In this document: in pieces, positions 17,423 to 23,727 of the stretch
Layout: every line of letters begins with the position of its first letter
How positions within the stretch are numbered: position 1 is the first letter of the stretch
Assembly (NCBI RefSeq): GCF_001613125.1
Contig: NZ_BDBT01000034.1
Span: forward strand, 1-64,000
Source of the DNA: Nocardia shimofusensis NBRC 100134
GTDB taxonomy: Bacteria; Actinomycetota; Actinomycetes; Mycobacteriales; Mycobacteriaceae
DNA length: 64,000 nucleotides
Reading direction: 5' to 3'
The notes under the pieces: generated by a model
What the model was told of the DNA's origin: nothing
Databases searched by the model: none
The model's input: the letters and a program-made list of their open reading frames with translations, nothing else
Translations under genes and position numbers: made by a program

Positions 17423-17504
17423 TGTTCATCCGGCGGCTCGGAATCGAAGGTTCGTACGATGCCGATCTTTCGATACGAGCAGAGCCGGAGGCTGCGCGGC
17501 GACA

Positions 17505-17906
17505 TCAGTCGACGGCGGTGCCCTCCAACTCGACCATCTGGCCGGGGATCGCCAACCGTGTGACACCGAGCATCGTGGTGGCCGGCGCCACCCCGGCAGC
17601 GCCCAATCGCGACGCCAGTACGCCGTAGTGCTGGAAAAGCAGTTCGACGTCGGTCGTGTAGACGTTGAGCCGTACCAGGTTCGCCAACGACATGCCGGCC
17701 TCGCCGAGCACGGCCTCCACGTTGTCGAGGCTCAGCGCCAACTGCGCCGCCATGTCGCCGGCGTGCTGGGGCTTGCCGTCGACGCTCATCGCGGTCTGAC
17801 CCGAGCAGTACAGGGTCCGGGTCTGGCCGGAGACGAGTTCGCCCTGGTTGAATCCCATGTCCACCGACCACGTGACCGGGTTGACCACGGTTCGTTGCGC
17901 TACCAC
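17505..17906 (-). CDS. RidA/YjgF-family protein, second copy
   Basis: A 133-residue RidA-family protein with YCSGQTAMSVDGKPQHAGD and a C-terminal LAIPGQMVELEGTAV segment. The catalytic-arginine position of true RidA (IARVAVQ-like region) reads TMLGVTRLAIPGQ, so the protein may belong to an Rid subgroup with another substrate. GTG 17906 is chosen because TGGAG lies 5 nt upstream; the open frame to 17990 runs through the intergenic regulatory region. It is divergent from a WYL regulator, which probably controls it. Confidence 0.85.
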   Translation of the reverse strand: MVAQRTVVNPVTWSVDMGFNQGELVSGQTRTLYCSGQTAMSVDGKPQHAGDMAAQLALSLDNVEAVLGEAGMSLANLVRLNVYTTDVELLFQHYGVLASRLGAAGVAPATTMLGVTRLAIPGQMVELEGTAVD

Positions 17907-17997
17907 ATCAGCTCCATTCGGTTCGTCGAAGTACGGACGTCTCCCGGCCCATCGGCCGCTTGTCGGTGACGCCGTAGTGGTCAGCTTCACCGGGATT

Positions 17998-18016
17998 CAC
18001 GACATCTTGTGTCGTG
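17998..18016. promoter_or_regulatory. palindromic operator between RidA-like gene and WYL regulator
   Basis: CACGACA-TCTTG-TGTCGTG is a perfect 7-bp inverted repeat with a 5-nt spacer. It ends 9 nt before the regulator's -10 hexamer, covering its -35 region. It is the obvious binding site for the adjacent regulator. Confidence 0.6.
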
Positions 18017-18024
18017 TATTTCGC

Positions 18025-18030
18025 TAAAGT
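18025..18030 (+). promoter_or_regulatory. -10 element TAAAGT, leaderless promoter of WYL regulator
   Basis: TAAAGT occupies -13 to -8 from ATG 18038; no ribosome binding site is present. Confidence 0.55.
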
Positions 18031-18037
18031 TTTCTGG

Positions 18038-19006
18038 ATGCGCGCCGACCGGTTGGTGTCGCTGGTGCTGCTGCTGCGCCAGCGCGGTCGGCTGACCGCG
18101 GCCGAGCTGGCCGACGAGCTGGAGGTGTCCACCCGCACCGTGTTGCGCGACATCGAGGCGCTGTCGGTGGCCGGCGTCCCGGTCTACGCCGAACGTGGGC
18201 GGCACGGCGGGTTCGCTTTGCTGCCCGGGTTTCGGACCGAGCTCACCGGGCTGAACCACGACGAGGCGCTGGCGCTGCTGGTCGCCGGATCTCGGCGCGG
18301 CGCACAGGCATTCGGTCTCGGCTCGGCGCTCGCCTCGGCGATGCTCAAGGTGGTCGACGCGCTGCCCGCGAGCTATCGGGACACCGCGGCCGGCGTGGCC
18401 GAGCGATTGCTCATCGACCCGGAGACCGATCTGCTGTCGCGTCGGCTGGTCGCCGAGGAAGTGCCCGGCACCATATCGGCCGAGATCCGACGGGCGGTGC
18501 TCGCCGGAAACAAGCTGCGCATCCACTATGCGGCTGTCGACCGAGACCCGAAGTGGCGCACGGTGGATCCGATCGGCTTGGTCATCGTCCGCGACCAGGG
18601 CTACCTGCTGGCCACGCGATCCGGCGCGGACCGTACCTACCGGCTGTCGCGGGTGTTGGCGGCGGAGGTACTGCCCGAGCCTGCGCAGCGTTCGGAACGG
18701 GTCGATCTTGATCTGGCCTGGCAGGAACGCAGTACGCGGTTCCGCAGGGGCGGCGATCAGATCGCCGTGCTGGTACGGGTGAACCCGGCGCGCCGGGAGG
18801 AGTTGGTGAGCACCGCGCTGGACATCCGCACCGAGGAACTCGACGCCGAGGGCCGACTGCGGCTGGAGGTGACCTTTCAGGATTCGCGTCATGCCGAATG
18901 GGCGTTGTGGCAGCTCGGCACGGATGCCGAAGCACTTGCCCCGCTGTCGTTGCGCACTTCCCTGCGCGAGCGCGCCACCGCGATCGCCGATCGCTACCGC
19001 GAGTGA
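18038..19006 (+). CDS. YafY-type transcriptional regulator (HTH_11 + WYL)
   Basis: A 322-residue DNA-binding protein. The N-terminal winged HTH reads LTAAELADELEVSTRTVLRD (residues ~20-40), a DeoR-like HTH_11. The WYL-like ligand domain follows around residues 150-220 (IHYAAVD, DPIGLVIVRDQGYLLATR), then a WCX-like C-terminal extension. Such proteins sense small ligands or nucleic acids and commonly regulate the neighbouring gene. ATG 18038 fits a leaderless start; the upstream in-frame ATG near 18014 lies in the operator. The divergent RidA-like gene is the likely target. Confidence 0.88.
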   Translation: MRADRLVSLVLLLRQRGRLTAAELADELEVSTRTVLRDIEALSVAGVPVYAERGRHGGFALLPGFRTELTGLNHDEALALLVAGSRRGAQAFGLGSALASAMLKVVDALPASYRDTAAGVAERLLIDPETDLLSRRLVAEEVPGTISAEIRRAVLAGNKLRIHYAAVDRDPKWRTVDPIGLVIVRDQGYLLATRSGADRTYRLSRVLAAEVLPEPAQRSERVDLDLAWQERSTRFRRGGDQIAVLVRVNPARREELVSTALDIRTEELDAEGRLRLEVTFQDSRHAEWALWQLGTDAEALAPLSLRTSLRERATAIADRYRE

Positions 19007-19097
19007 CGCAGCTCATCTGCGGCACCGATGATTTCGGTGCTGTCCCGCCGTCCAACCTGCGAAGCCGAACAACACCAGGACAGACAGGACGATCGCC

Positions 19098-19310
19098 ATG
19101 ACCGCTACCGCCAAGGGCCCGGCCAGTTACTTCCCCTCCATCGAGAAGAAGTACGGTCGCCCGATCGCCGAGTGGCAGGCCCTCATCGAGGCCTCACCTC
19201 TGACCAAGCACATGGAACTGGTGAACTGGCTGAAAGCCGAACACGGCCTCGGGCACGGTCACGCCAACGCCCTCGTCGCCCATACTCTCGCTGAGCGCGC
19301 TGCCGACTGA
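19098..19310 (+). CDS. DUF4287-domain small protein
   Basis: A 70-residue protein beginning MTATAKGPASYFPSIEKKYG, with the WQALIEASPLTKHMELVNWL and GLGHGHANALVAH segments typical of DUF4287. The family is small, helical and without known biochemical role, and often occurs near regulators or Rid-like genes. AGGACG precedes the ATG by 6-7 nt. It lies 91 nt after the WYL regulator and may share its transcript. It converges with the Asp23 operon. Confidence 0.85.
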   Translation: MTATAKGPASYFPSIEKKYGRPIAEWQALIEASPLTKHMELVNWLKAEHGLGHGHANALVAHTLAERAAD

Positions 19311-19417
19311 GCGGGCGGGGAACGAGATCCGGACGTGGGGTCGCAGACACGAGAGGTCGCACATCAGAGGCCGCCGACCCGGGTCGGTCGGTCCGGCCAC
19401 GAGGCCGCGGCGACGGC

Positions 19418-19993
19418 CTATCGGAGGTGCCGGGCCGACTTGCCGCCGCGGCCGCGTTCGAGTCCGAGGAGGGAGCGAACGGCGACCGATCGGTCTTCGA
19501 GGCTGCGGGCCAGTTCGGAGCTCACCTCGTTCGCGGCTGCCACGAGTGTTGCCAGGTCTTCGACGGATCGGGCCTTGACGGTCAGTTCGATCGTCCGCAC
19601 GCCGCGTTCGACCACGGCTTTGCCCTTCGCCGAAGAGACGTCGGGCCGCGCGGCGAGGTGGGCGGCGGCAGCGGCGGCGAGCGAGCCCAGGTCGATGGAC
19701 ACTCGGCCCAGCCCGTCCGGATCGGCGAGCCGCAGAGTTCCGGCCGACGAGGCGGGTGTGTGGCTGAACAGCCATCGGATGGCGAGCAGCGCGCACACCA
19801 GGCCGGCACCCGCCAGAGCCCACGGCCACCACGCCGTGTCCGTCGCGGACATCAACCCCGGCGCGGTCACCGTTTCCGGAACCTGCTCCACCACATCGGT
19901 GTTCCACAACAGCAGCGCTATGCCGAGACCGAGGAGAGCCACACCGGCGACGAACGCGGCGAATCGGTCGAGCGCACCGGCCAGACGAGTCAT
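19418..19993 (-). CDS. amaP: AmaP-like alkaline-shock membrane anchor
   Basis: A 191-residue protein with two transmembrane helices (about residues 12-30 and 55-73) followed by a soluble domain related to Asp23 (IELTVKARSVEDLATLV) and a basic tail. This is the architecture of AmaP, which tethers Asp23 to the membrane in Firmicutes. ATG 19993 comes 1 nt after the stop of the upstream DUF6286-type gene; the open frame upstream of it is not needed. It is the last gene of a seven-gene operon. The symbol rests on architecture, not on an alignment. Confidence 0.75.
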   Translation of the reverse strand: MTRLAGALDRFAAFVAGVALLGLGIALLLWNTDVVEQVPETVTAPGLMSATDTAWWPWALAGAGLVCALLAIRWLFSHTPASSAGTLRLADPDGLGRVSIDLGSLAAAAAAHLAARPDVSSAKGKAVVERGVRTIELTVKARSVEDLATLVAAANEVSSELARSLEDRSVAVRSLLGLERGRGGKSARHLR

Positions 19994-19994
19994 C

Positions 19995-20567
19995 TCAGTG
20001 CCCTCCCGTCCGTGTTCGAGTCCGGATCGCGGGCACATCCGTGAGGATCTCCGACAATCCGGTACGCACCGAGTTCTCGATGCTTTCGGCCATCGATCGA
20101 CTCCCGGGGTCGGTCACCTCGGCTACGACCCTGATCCTGCGCCGCTTCGCCTTCGACCGGACGTGGAGCACGCCGGGCACCGTCGCGGCCAGGTGCGTGG
20201 CCGCCCGCGCGAGGTCGTCGTACTCGATCCATACCGAGGACTCGGCGTCGGCTCGCGCGGCGGTTGGACGCCGGGGCAGCACGGCGAGGATCAGCAACCA
20301 CAGCCCGACCAGGACTGCGGCGATGCCCACCGGAATCATCCAGGCGGCGAAGGACAAGCCGTCGAGCCATTCGATCGCGGAATCGATCCAGCGGGTGCCG
20401 CTCAGCCAGCCCGCGGAGATCACGGCATCGCGCAAGGCGACCGCGGCGGCGGCGAGCAGCGCGATCGCCAGCAGCGCGCCCGCGTAGCCGACAGCAGGCG
20501 CCGCCAGCGGGCGGCGGCCCGGACGCGCGGCCTGGCCAGGTTCGATGCTGGAGATGTGACCGGTCAT
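19995..20567 (-). CDS. DUF6286-type membrane protein
   Basis: A 190-residue protein. After a short polar N-terminus there are two hydrophobic helices (about residues 25-47 and 72-94), then a soluble domain of ~85 residues with the Asp23-like pattern VWIEYDDLARAATHLAATV. It resembles the DUF6286 proteins found in actinobacterial Asp23 clusters. ATG 20567 is preceded by GAGGAGTATCG and overlaps the upstream Asp23 gene's stop (ATGA). Function unknown; most likely part of an envelope-associated Asp23 complex. Confidence 0.75.
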   Translation of the reverse strand: MTGHISSIEPGQAARPGRRPLAAPAVGYAGALLAIALLAAAAVALRDAVISAGWLSGTRWIDSAIEWLDGLSFAAWMIPVGIAAVLVGLWLLILAVLPRRPTAARADAESSVWIEYDDLARAATHLAATVPGVLHVRSKAKRRRIRVVAEVTDPGSRSMAESIENSVRTGLSEILTDVPAIRTRTRTGGH

Positions 20568-20947
20568 TCGATACTCCTCGTCGGCGATTCGTCGGCGAGC
20601 ACCTGTGCCACCGCGACGTCCACGCCGTCGACCCGCAGTCCGGCGTAGTCGCCCAGCGCGGCCGTGACGTTGCGCTGTACCTGACGAGCGACCGTGGCCA
20701 CCGGGGCCGGCCACACGACGGCGATCTCCAGCCACACCCGGACCCGGTCGGCCGAGGTCACTGCCCGCGATCTCGGCAGATCGCGTCCGGTGATCTTGTC
20801 GAGACCGCCCGCGTGCGCCTGGACTCCAGGAGTGTCGAGAGCGGCGCGTTCGGCCAGCCGCTTGACGGCCCGATCCCGGATCTCCAAGTTGCCACGGCCG
20901 CCCGCACCGTCCTCCTCGGCGAGCGAGCCGGGAACCGGGCTAACCAC
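20564..20947 (-). CDS. Asp23/Gls24-family envelope stress protein
   Basis: About 127 residues, with the Asp23 core in LEIRDRAVKRLAERAALDTPGVQ and RVWLEIAVVWPAPVATVARQV. Asp23/Gls24 proteins are small cytoplasmic proteins that gather at the membrane and respond to cell-wall or pH stress. The start is uncertain: GTG 20947 overlaps the stop of the small membrane protein gene and would give a natural N-terminus; GTG 20959 or ATG 20989 are alternatives. The 3' end overlaps the next gene by 4 nt, so expression is coupled. Confidence 0.75.
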   Translation of the reverse strand: MVSPVPGSLAEEDGAGGRGNLEIRDRAVKRLAERAALDTPGVQAHAGGLDKITGRDLPRSRAVTSADRVRVWLEIAVVWPAPVATVARQVQRNVTAALGDYAGLRVDGVDVAVAQVLADESPTRSIE

Positions 20948-21119
20948 GGTCGCGACCACGGAACGCGGCCGACAGGTCGATCTCACCATCGCGCTGCGCA
21001 CCGATCACGTAGCCGATCGCGCCGAGCAGCAGCGCGATCAGAAATCCGCCGAAACCGCCTGCGGCAGCGGCGACACCGAGCAGCAGGCCCGCCATCAGGC
21101 CGAGGGACGAAGTTGTCAT
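20940..21119 (-). CDS. small glycine/alanine-rich membrane protein of the Asp23 operon
   Basis: A 59-residue protein, MTTSSLGLMAGLLLGVAAAA at the start, with a long hydrophobic region (about residues 6-40) that could form one or two helices, then a charged tail (DGEIDLSAAFRGRDRG). It resembles the DUF2273-like mini membrane proteins of Asp23 clusters. ATG 21119 has a GGAG element (CGGAGGTAGAA) about 6 nt upstream. The stop overlaps the likely start of the next Asp23 gene. Confidence 0.7.
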   Translation of the reverse strand: MTTSSLGLMAGLLLGVAAAAGGFGGFLIALLLGAIGYVIGAQRDGEIDLSAAFRGRDRG

Positions 21120-21166
21120 TTCTACCTCCGTAGTGCCGAGCAGGGGATCCACACACGCAACGGCGT

Positions 21167-21457
21167 TCACAGTGCGATGTAGCGCCGTCTCCGCACGCGC
21201 ACGGTGCGCCCGGTCCGGACGCGAAAGCGGTGGACGCGCTGCCTCCATGTGCCCGCGGCGGCGCGGCGCACCACGACCACAGTCCTCGTCTCCCCTGCCT
21301 GCCGCGCGGACGAATCGTCGGGAAACGCCCGGTCGATCGCTGCCAGCGCGGCGACGAACTCGGCAGGATCACCGCCACGGTCGGGGTGCAGCAGCTGAGC
21401 CGCCGCTCTGCGGGCGGCGGCGCGACTGCAGTACTGCTCCCACCGCGGCGACATCAC
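21167..21457 (-). CDS. short protein with DnaJ-like HPD segment in Asp23 operon
   Basis: A 96-residue basic protein. Residues ~10-45 read as helix - HPDRGGD - helix (ARRAAAQLLHPDRGGDPAEF), which looks like helices II and III of a J domain with the HPD tripeptide that stimulates DnaK. Helices I and IV of a full J domain are not obvious, and the C-terminal half is Arg-rich. The GTG at 21457 overlaps the upstream stop as GTGA; ATG 21454 is an alternative. Whether it acts as a co-chaperone is inference from the motif only. Confidence 0.6.
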   Translation of the reverse strand: MMSPRWEQYCSRAAARRAAAQLLHPDRGGDPAEFVAALAAIDRAFPDDSSARQAGETRTVVVVRRAAAGTWRQRVHRFRVRTGRTVRVRRRRYIAL

Positions 21458-21783
21458 GCGCCGTCGTCGCTGTCCGCGGGGGGCACCACGTCCTCCACGG
21501 TGACGGCGATCGGGCCCGATTCGATCGCGCCGACCGCAGTCCGTATCCGCTCCGCCACCTGCCGGATCGGAACCCCGAACCGGACGCTGACGTGGATGTC
21601 CACGCCGTGCTCCCTGACCCGGACCCCGGCGACGCGACGACCGGGTAGATACGTGGCGACCTCACCGAACAACCCCGGGTGCAGGGCGGCGACGCCGGGG
21701 ACCGCGACGACGGCCGCGGCGATGCGATCCGCACGCCCGTCCGCGCCGTCCCGGTCGGCCACCGGATGCGCAGGGGCAGACAT
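21454..21783 (-). CDS. Asp23/Gls24-family protein, short form
   Basis: A 109-residue Asp23-like protein with the pattern VVAVPGVAALHPG, VREHGVDIHVSVRFGVPIRQVAERI and a final VEDVVPP. It lacks the N- and C-terminal extensions of the longer paralogue just upstream. The ATG at 21783 follows the upstream stop by 1 nt, and its own stop overlaps the HPD-protein start. It probably oligomerises with the other Asp23 proteins of the operon. Confidence 0.8.
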   Translation of the reverse strand: MSAPAHPVADRDGADGRADRIAAAVVAVPGVAALHPGLFGEVATYLPGRRVAGVRVREHGVDIHVSVRFGVPIRQVAERIRTAVGAIESGPIAVTVEDVVPPADSDDGA

Positions 21784-21784
21784 G

Positions 21785-22234
21785 TCACTGCACCCGAGGG
21801 GGCGCGGGCTCGGACTCGTCCTGCGGCAGGTGCACGTCGTGAACGACGATGTTGACCTCGGTGACCTGGAGCCCGGTCATCCGTTCGATCGCCGCGATCA
21901 CATTGCGACGGATCCCCGAGGCGAGATCGGTGATCGACACCCCGTACTCGGCGACGATGTCGACATCGATCGCGGTCTGCTTCTCCCCCACTTCCACCGA
22001 GACGCCCTGCGACTGGTTCACGCTGGCGCCGGGGATGCGTTCGCGCAGGGCACCCACCATGCGCTGCGCCCCGCCGCCGAGGGCATAGACACCACTGACC
22101 TCGCGCGTCGCGATGCCTGCGATCTTGGACACGACCGTATCGGCGACGGTGGTCGTGCCCTGCGAGCTGACCAGGAGCGACTTTTCGGAGTCGCCGCCGG
22201 CGGCTGTGGACTTGGTCGGCTGGGGCGTCGTCAT
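21785..22234 (-). CDS. Asp23/Gls24-family envelope stress protein, first gene of operon
   Basis: A 149-residue canonical Asp23/Gls24 protein: TTVADTVVSKIAGIATREVSG, then AIDVDIVAEYGVSITDLASG and the closing VNIVVHDVHLP. Of the two near ATGs, 22234 is chosen because AGGA lies 5 nt upstream; the ATG at 22246 would have its ribosome binding site touching it. This is the first gene of the operon Asp23 - Asp23 - HPD protein - small membrane protein - Asp23 - DUF6286 - AmaP. Its promoter is within the following ~130 bp. Confidence 0.88.
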   Translation of the reverse strand: MTTPQPTKSTAAGGDSEKSLLVSSQGTTTVADTVVSKIAGIATREVSGVYALGGGAQRMVGALRERIPGASVNQSQGVSVEVGEKQTAIDVDIVAEYGVSITDLASGIRRNVIAAIERMTGLQVTEVNIVVHDVHLPQDESEPAPPRVQ

Positions 22235-22332
22235 CAGTGTCCTCATTTCCTCGTTGCGGTTGATGCACAGATTCCGTCGGTGGACCGCGAGTGCTCCGAA
22301 CGCCTCGATTCGAGGGGCATGCGACACACAGT

Positions 22333-22361
22333 CGGGTAATTGCCGAAAAATTCCGGATCAA
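22333..22361 (-). promoter_or_regulatory. candidate promoter of the Asp23 operon
   Basis: On the minus strand TTGATC (22361-22356) and TACCCG (22338-22333) are separated by 17 nt, about 100 nt before the first start codon. The -10 is imperfect. Confidence 0.35.
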
Positions 22362-22415
22362 CCACATTTCGCGGCGCGGATGGTCACGGTTGCGCGGACA
22401 GCCCCGAATCCTCGT

Positions 22416-22451
22416 GGGCGGGCCGGCTACCCCTCGTGAACCGGCCCGCCC
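22416..22451. repeat. C-loop hairpin 1
   Basis: A perfect 11-bp inverted repeat (GGGCGGGCCGG / CCGGCCCGCCC) encloses a 14-nt loop containing ACCCCTCG. The same loop octamer recurs in hairpins 2 and 3. Confidence 0.8.
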
Positions 22452-22541
22452 GGTGGCGGTGGGTTCGGCGCGGCGGCGTGGTTACCGTCGGCAGCGGCGG
22501 ATCGCCGCGAGCTCCGGGAAGCGCCATCACCGGTGAAATGG

Positions 22542-22583
22542 ACCGGCCGGGTCGGTCACCCCTCGTGGACCGACCCGGCCGGT
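22542..22583. repeat. C-loop hairpin 2
   Basis: A perfect inverted repeat of 15-16 bp (22542-22557 with 22568-22583) encloses the loop ACCCCTCGTG. Confidence 0.85.
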
Positions 22584-22590
22584 TGCACCG

Positions 22591-22637
22591 CCGAGGCCAC
22601 GACCTGCCACCCCTCGAAAAGACAGGTCGTGCCTCGG
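22591..22637. repeat. C-loop hairpin 3
   Basis: A 15-bp stem with one bulged C (22591-22606 with 22623-22637) encloses a 16-nt loop that again contains ACCCCTCG. Confidence 0.8.
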
Positions 22638-22728
22638 TTCCCACCCCGGTGGTGGTGTGTGGAGGTCTTGTGACCTCGGCACCGGTTCCGGGGGACCCGG
22701 TGTTGGGTATGACAATGCGACCTGCTTC

Positions 22729-22734
22729 TTGACA
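22729..22734 (+). promoter_or_regulatory. TTGACA -35 hexamer upstream of the 19-residue peptide gene
   Basis: A perfect TTGACA is followed after 17-19 nt by the weak -10 candidates TGTACG or TACGGC. It would start an RNA about 80 nt before the peptide start codon. Confidence 0.3.
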
Positions 22735-22845
22735 GGCACTTAAGAAGACCTTGTACGGCCGATATGGGCAGGCAGTCGGCGTTCTGCTAACAAGAGGTGG
22801 CTACGCGGGCGATGATCTGAGTGCGCGATGACGATGGGAGTGACA

Positions 22846-22905
22846 ATGCAAACCGTGGTGGTATGGCTGCTGGCCAGCCTTCTGTACTGGTGGGGCCTGC
22901 TCTAG
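22846..22905 (+). CDS. 19-residue hydrophobic membrane peptide
   Basis: ATG 22846 opens a 19-codon frame, MQTVVVWLLASLLYWWGLL, ending at TAG 22905. GGGAG lies 5 nt before the ATG. The peptide is entirely hydrophobic apart from Gln2 and contains three Trp and one Tyr, fitting a single membrane-spanning helix. A strong 12-bp hairpin begins 11 nt after the stop, so the peptide has its own short transcript. Such genes can be type I toxin-like peptides or small regulators of membrane enzymes; which applies here is unknown. It is too short for ordinary gene finders. Confidence 0.55.
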   Translation: MQTVVVWLLASLLYWWGLL

Positions 22906-22915
22906 AAAGGAAAAA

Positions 22916-22943
22916 CGGGCGAGTGCGGATGCGCACTCGCCCG
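22916..22943. terminator. terminator after the 19-residue peptide gene
   Basis: A perfect 12-bp stem (22916-22927 with 22932-22943) with loop GATG is preceded by an A-rich stretch and followed by TAGTGTTT. The preceding A-run would give a T-run for transcription of the convergent furA-like gene, so it may work in both directions. Confidence 0.8.
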
Positions 22944-22978
22944 TAGTGTTTCGTCGGCCGTGTATCGAAAGATGATCG

Positions 22979-23410
22979 TCAGTTCTGCGCGGCTCGGCAC
23001 CGCGGGCACAGACCCCAGAACACGACTTCGGCTTCGTCGACGGCATAGCCGTGGGTGTCCGCCGGGTCGAGGCAGGGGGCGGGGCCGATCGCGCAATCCA
23101 CGTCCGTGACCGCGTTGCAGCGGCGGCAGACCAGGTGGTGGTGGTTGTCACCGATGCGGGCCTCGAACAGCGCCGGCGAGCCCGCGGGCTCGATCCGGCG
23201 CAGCAGGCCGGCGCCGACACAGGCGTGCAGCACGTCGTAGATGCCTTGGGTGGACACCGATCCGATGGCCGCGCGCACGTCGGCGGCGATGGTGTCGGCA
23301 TCGGAATGGGGGCGCGCGACGACGGCTTCGAGCACCGCGATACGCGGAGCGGTCACGCGCAGGCCGGCGGCGCGCAGCCACTCGCGGGGTTCGACGGTGT
23401 CGGTGTGCAT
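22979..23410 (-). CDS. Fur-family regulator (FurA/CatR-like)
   Basis: A 143-residue ferric-uptake-regulator family protein. The N-terminal winged helix spans LRAAGLRVTAPRIAVLEAV, with recognition segment SVSTQGIYDVLHA. The dimer domain has the metal-site stretch GDNHHHLVC and two CxxC pairs (CRRC and CPRC) for structural zinc. It resembles FurA/CatR, which usually represses an adjacent catalase gene, but no katG is in the window. ATG 23410 is the natural start; the longer frame upstream crosses the operator-like palindrome. Confidence 0.85.
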   Translation of the reverse strand: MHTDTVEPREWLRAAGLRVTAPRIAVLEAVVARPHSDADTIAADVRAAIGSVSTQGIYDVLHACVGAGLLRRIEPAGSPALFEARIGDNHHHLVCRRCNAVTDVDCAIGPAPCLDPADTHGYAVDEAEVVFWGLCPRCRAAQN

Positions 23411-23440
23411 GACTCCATAGTTCGGCAAACAATTGGAGTC
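23411..23440 (-). promoter_or_regulatory. inverted repeat in front of the furA-like gene
   Basis: GACTCCA-N16-TGGAGTC is a perfect 7-bp inverted repeat directly upstream of the start codon, in AT-richer DNA. It is a candidate autoregulatory site. Confidence 0.4.
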
Positions 23441-23727
23441 GATCAAGTAAAGGTGGCCGATATCGCCGGGTGAGATAGGACACGACCCCGCGCCGGAATG
23501 TCGCCGCGGACCCGCTGGTTGTAGAGGCTGTCGGCGTCCGGACAGCCCCGGGCCTCACCCCTTTTCGTCGCTGCGTGCGACCACTCGCCGAGAGGCGCTT
23601 GTGGGGCGCCGACACCCGAAGCGCCGCCAGGTCTACCCCCCGGACCTGGCGGCGCTTCTTCCGTTCCGACCACCGCTGTTCGCTTGTTCGGCACGCCCCG
23701 GCCCGCATCGCAGGCCAGGATGCACCT
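23441..23727. other. intergenic region furA-like / APC permease
   Basis: No gene was seen. It contains a 7-bp hairpin GGCTGTC/GACAGCC (23526-23547) and, nearer the permease, the 16-bp hairpin described next. Confidence 0.5.
23618..23658 (+). repeat. 16-bp hairpin with six-C loop
   Basis: Perfect arms 23618-23633 and 23643-23658 enclose the loop TACCCCCCG. The loop resembles the ACCCCTCG loops of the hairpins 1 kb upstream. It lies 70 nt before the permease gene and could be a terminator or a regulatory RNA element. Confidence 0.7.

Noticed and set aside
22416..22637. Hairpins as a classical 6C RNA
   Set aside because: The loops contain CCCC, not six or more consecutive C, in the three clustered hairpins; only the separate hairpin at 23618 has six. 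I therefore describe them without that name.
22340..22732. 130-residue plus-strand open frame across the hairpin array
   Set aside because: The frame reads straight through three perfect hairpins and gives an Arg/Pro/Gly-rich product with no start signal or recognisable fold.
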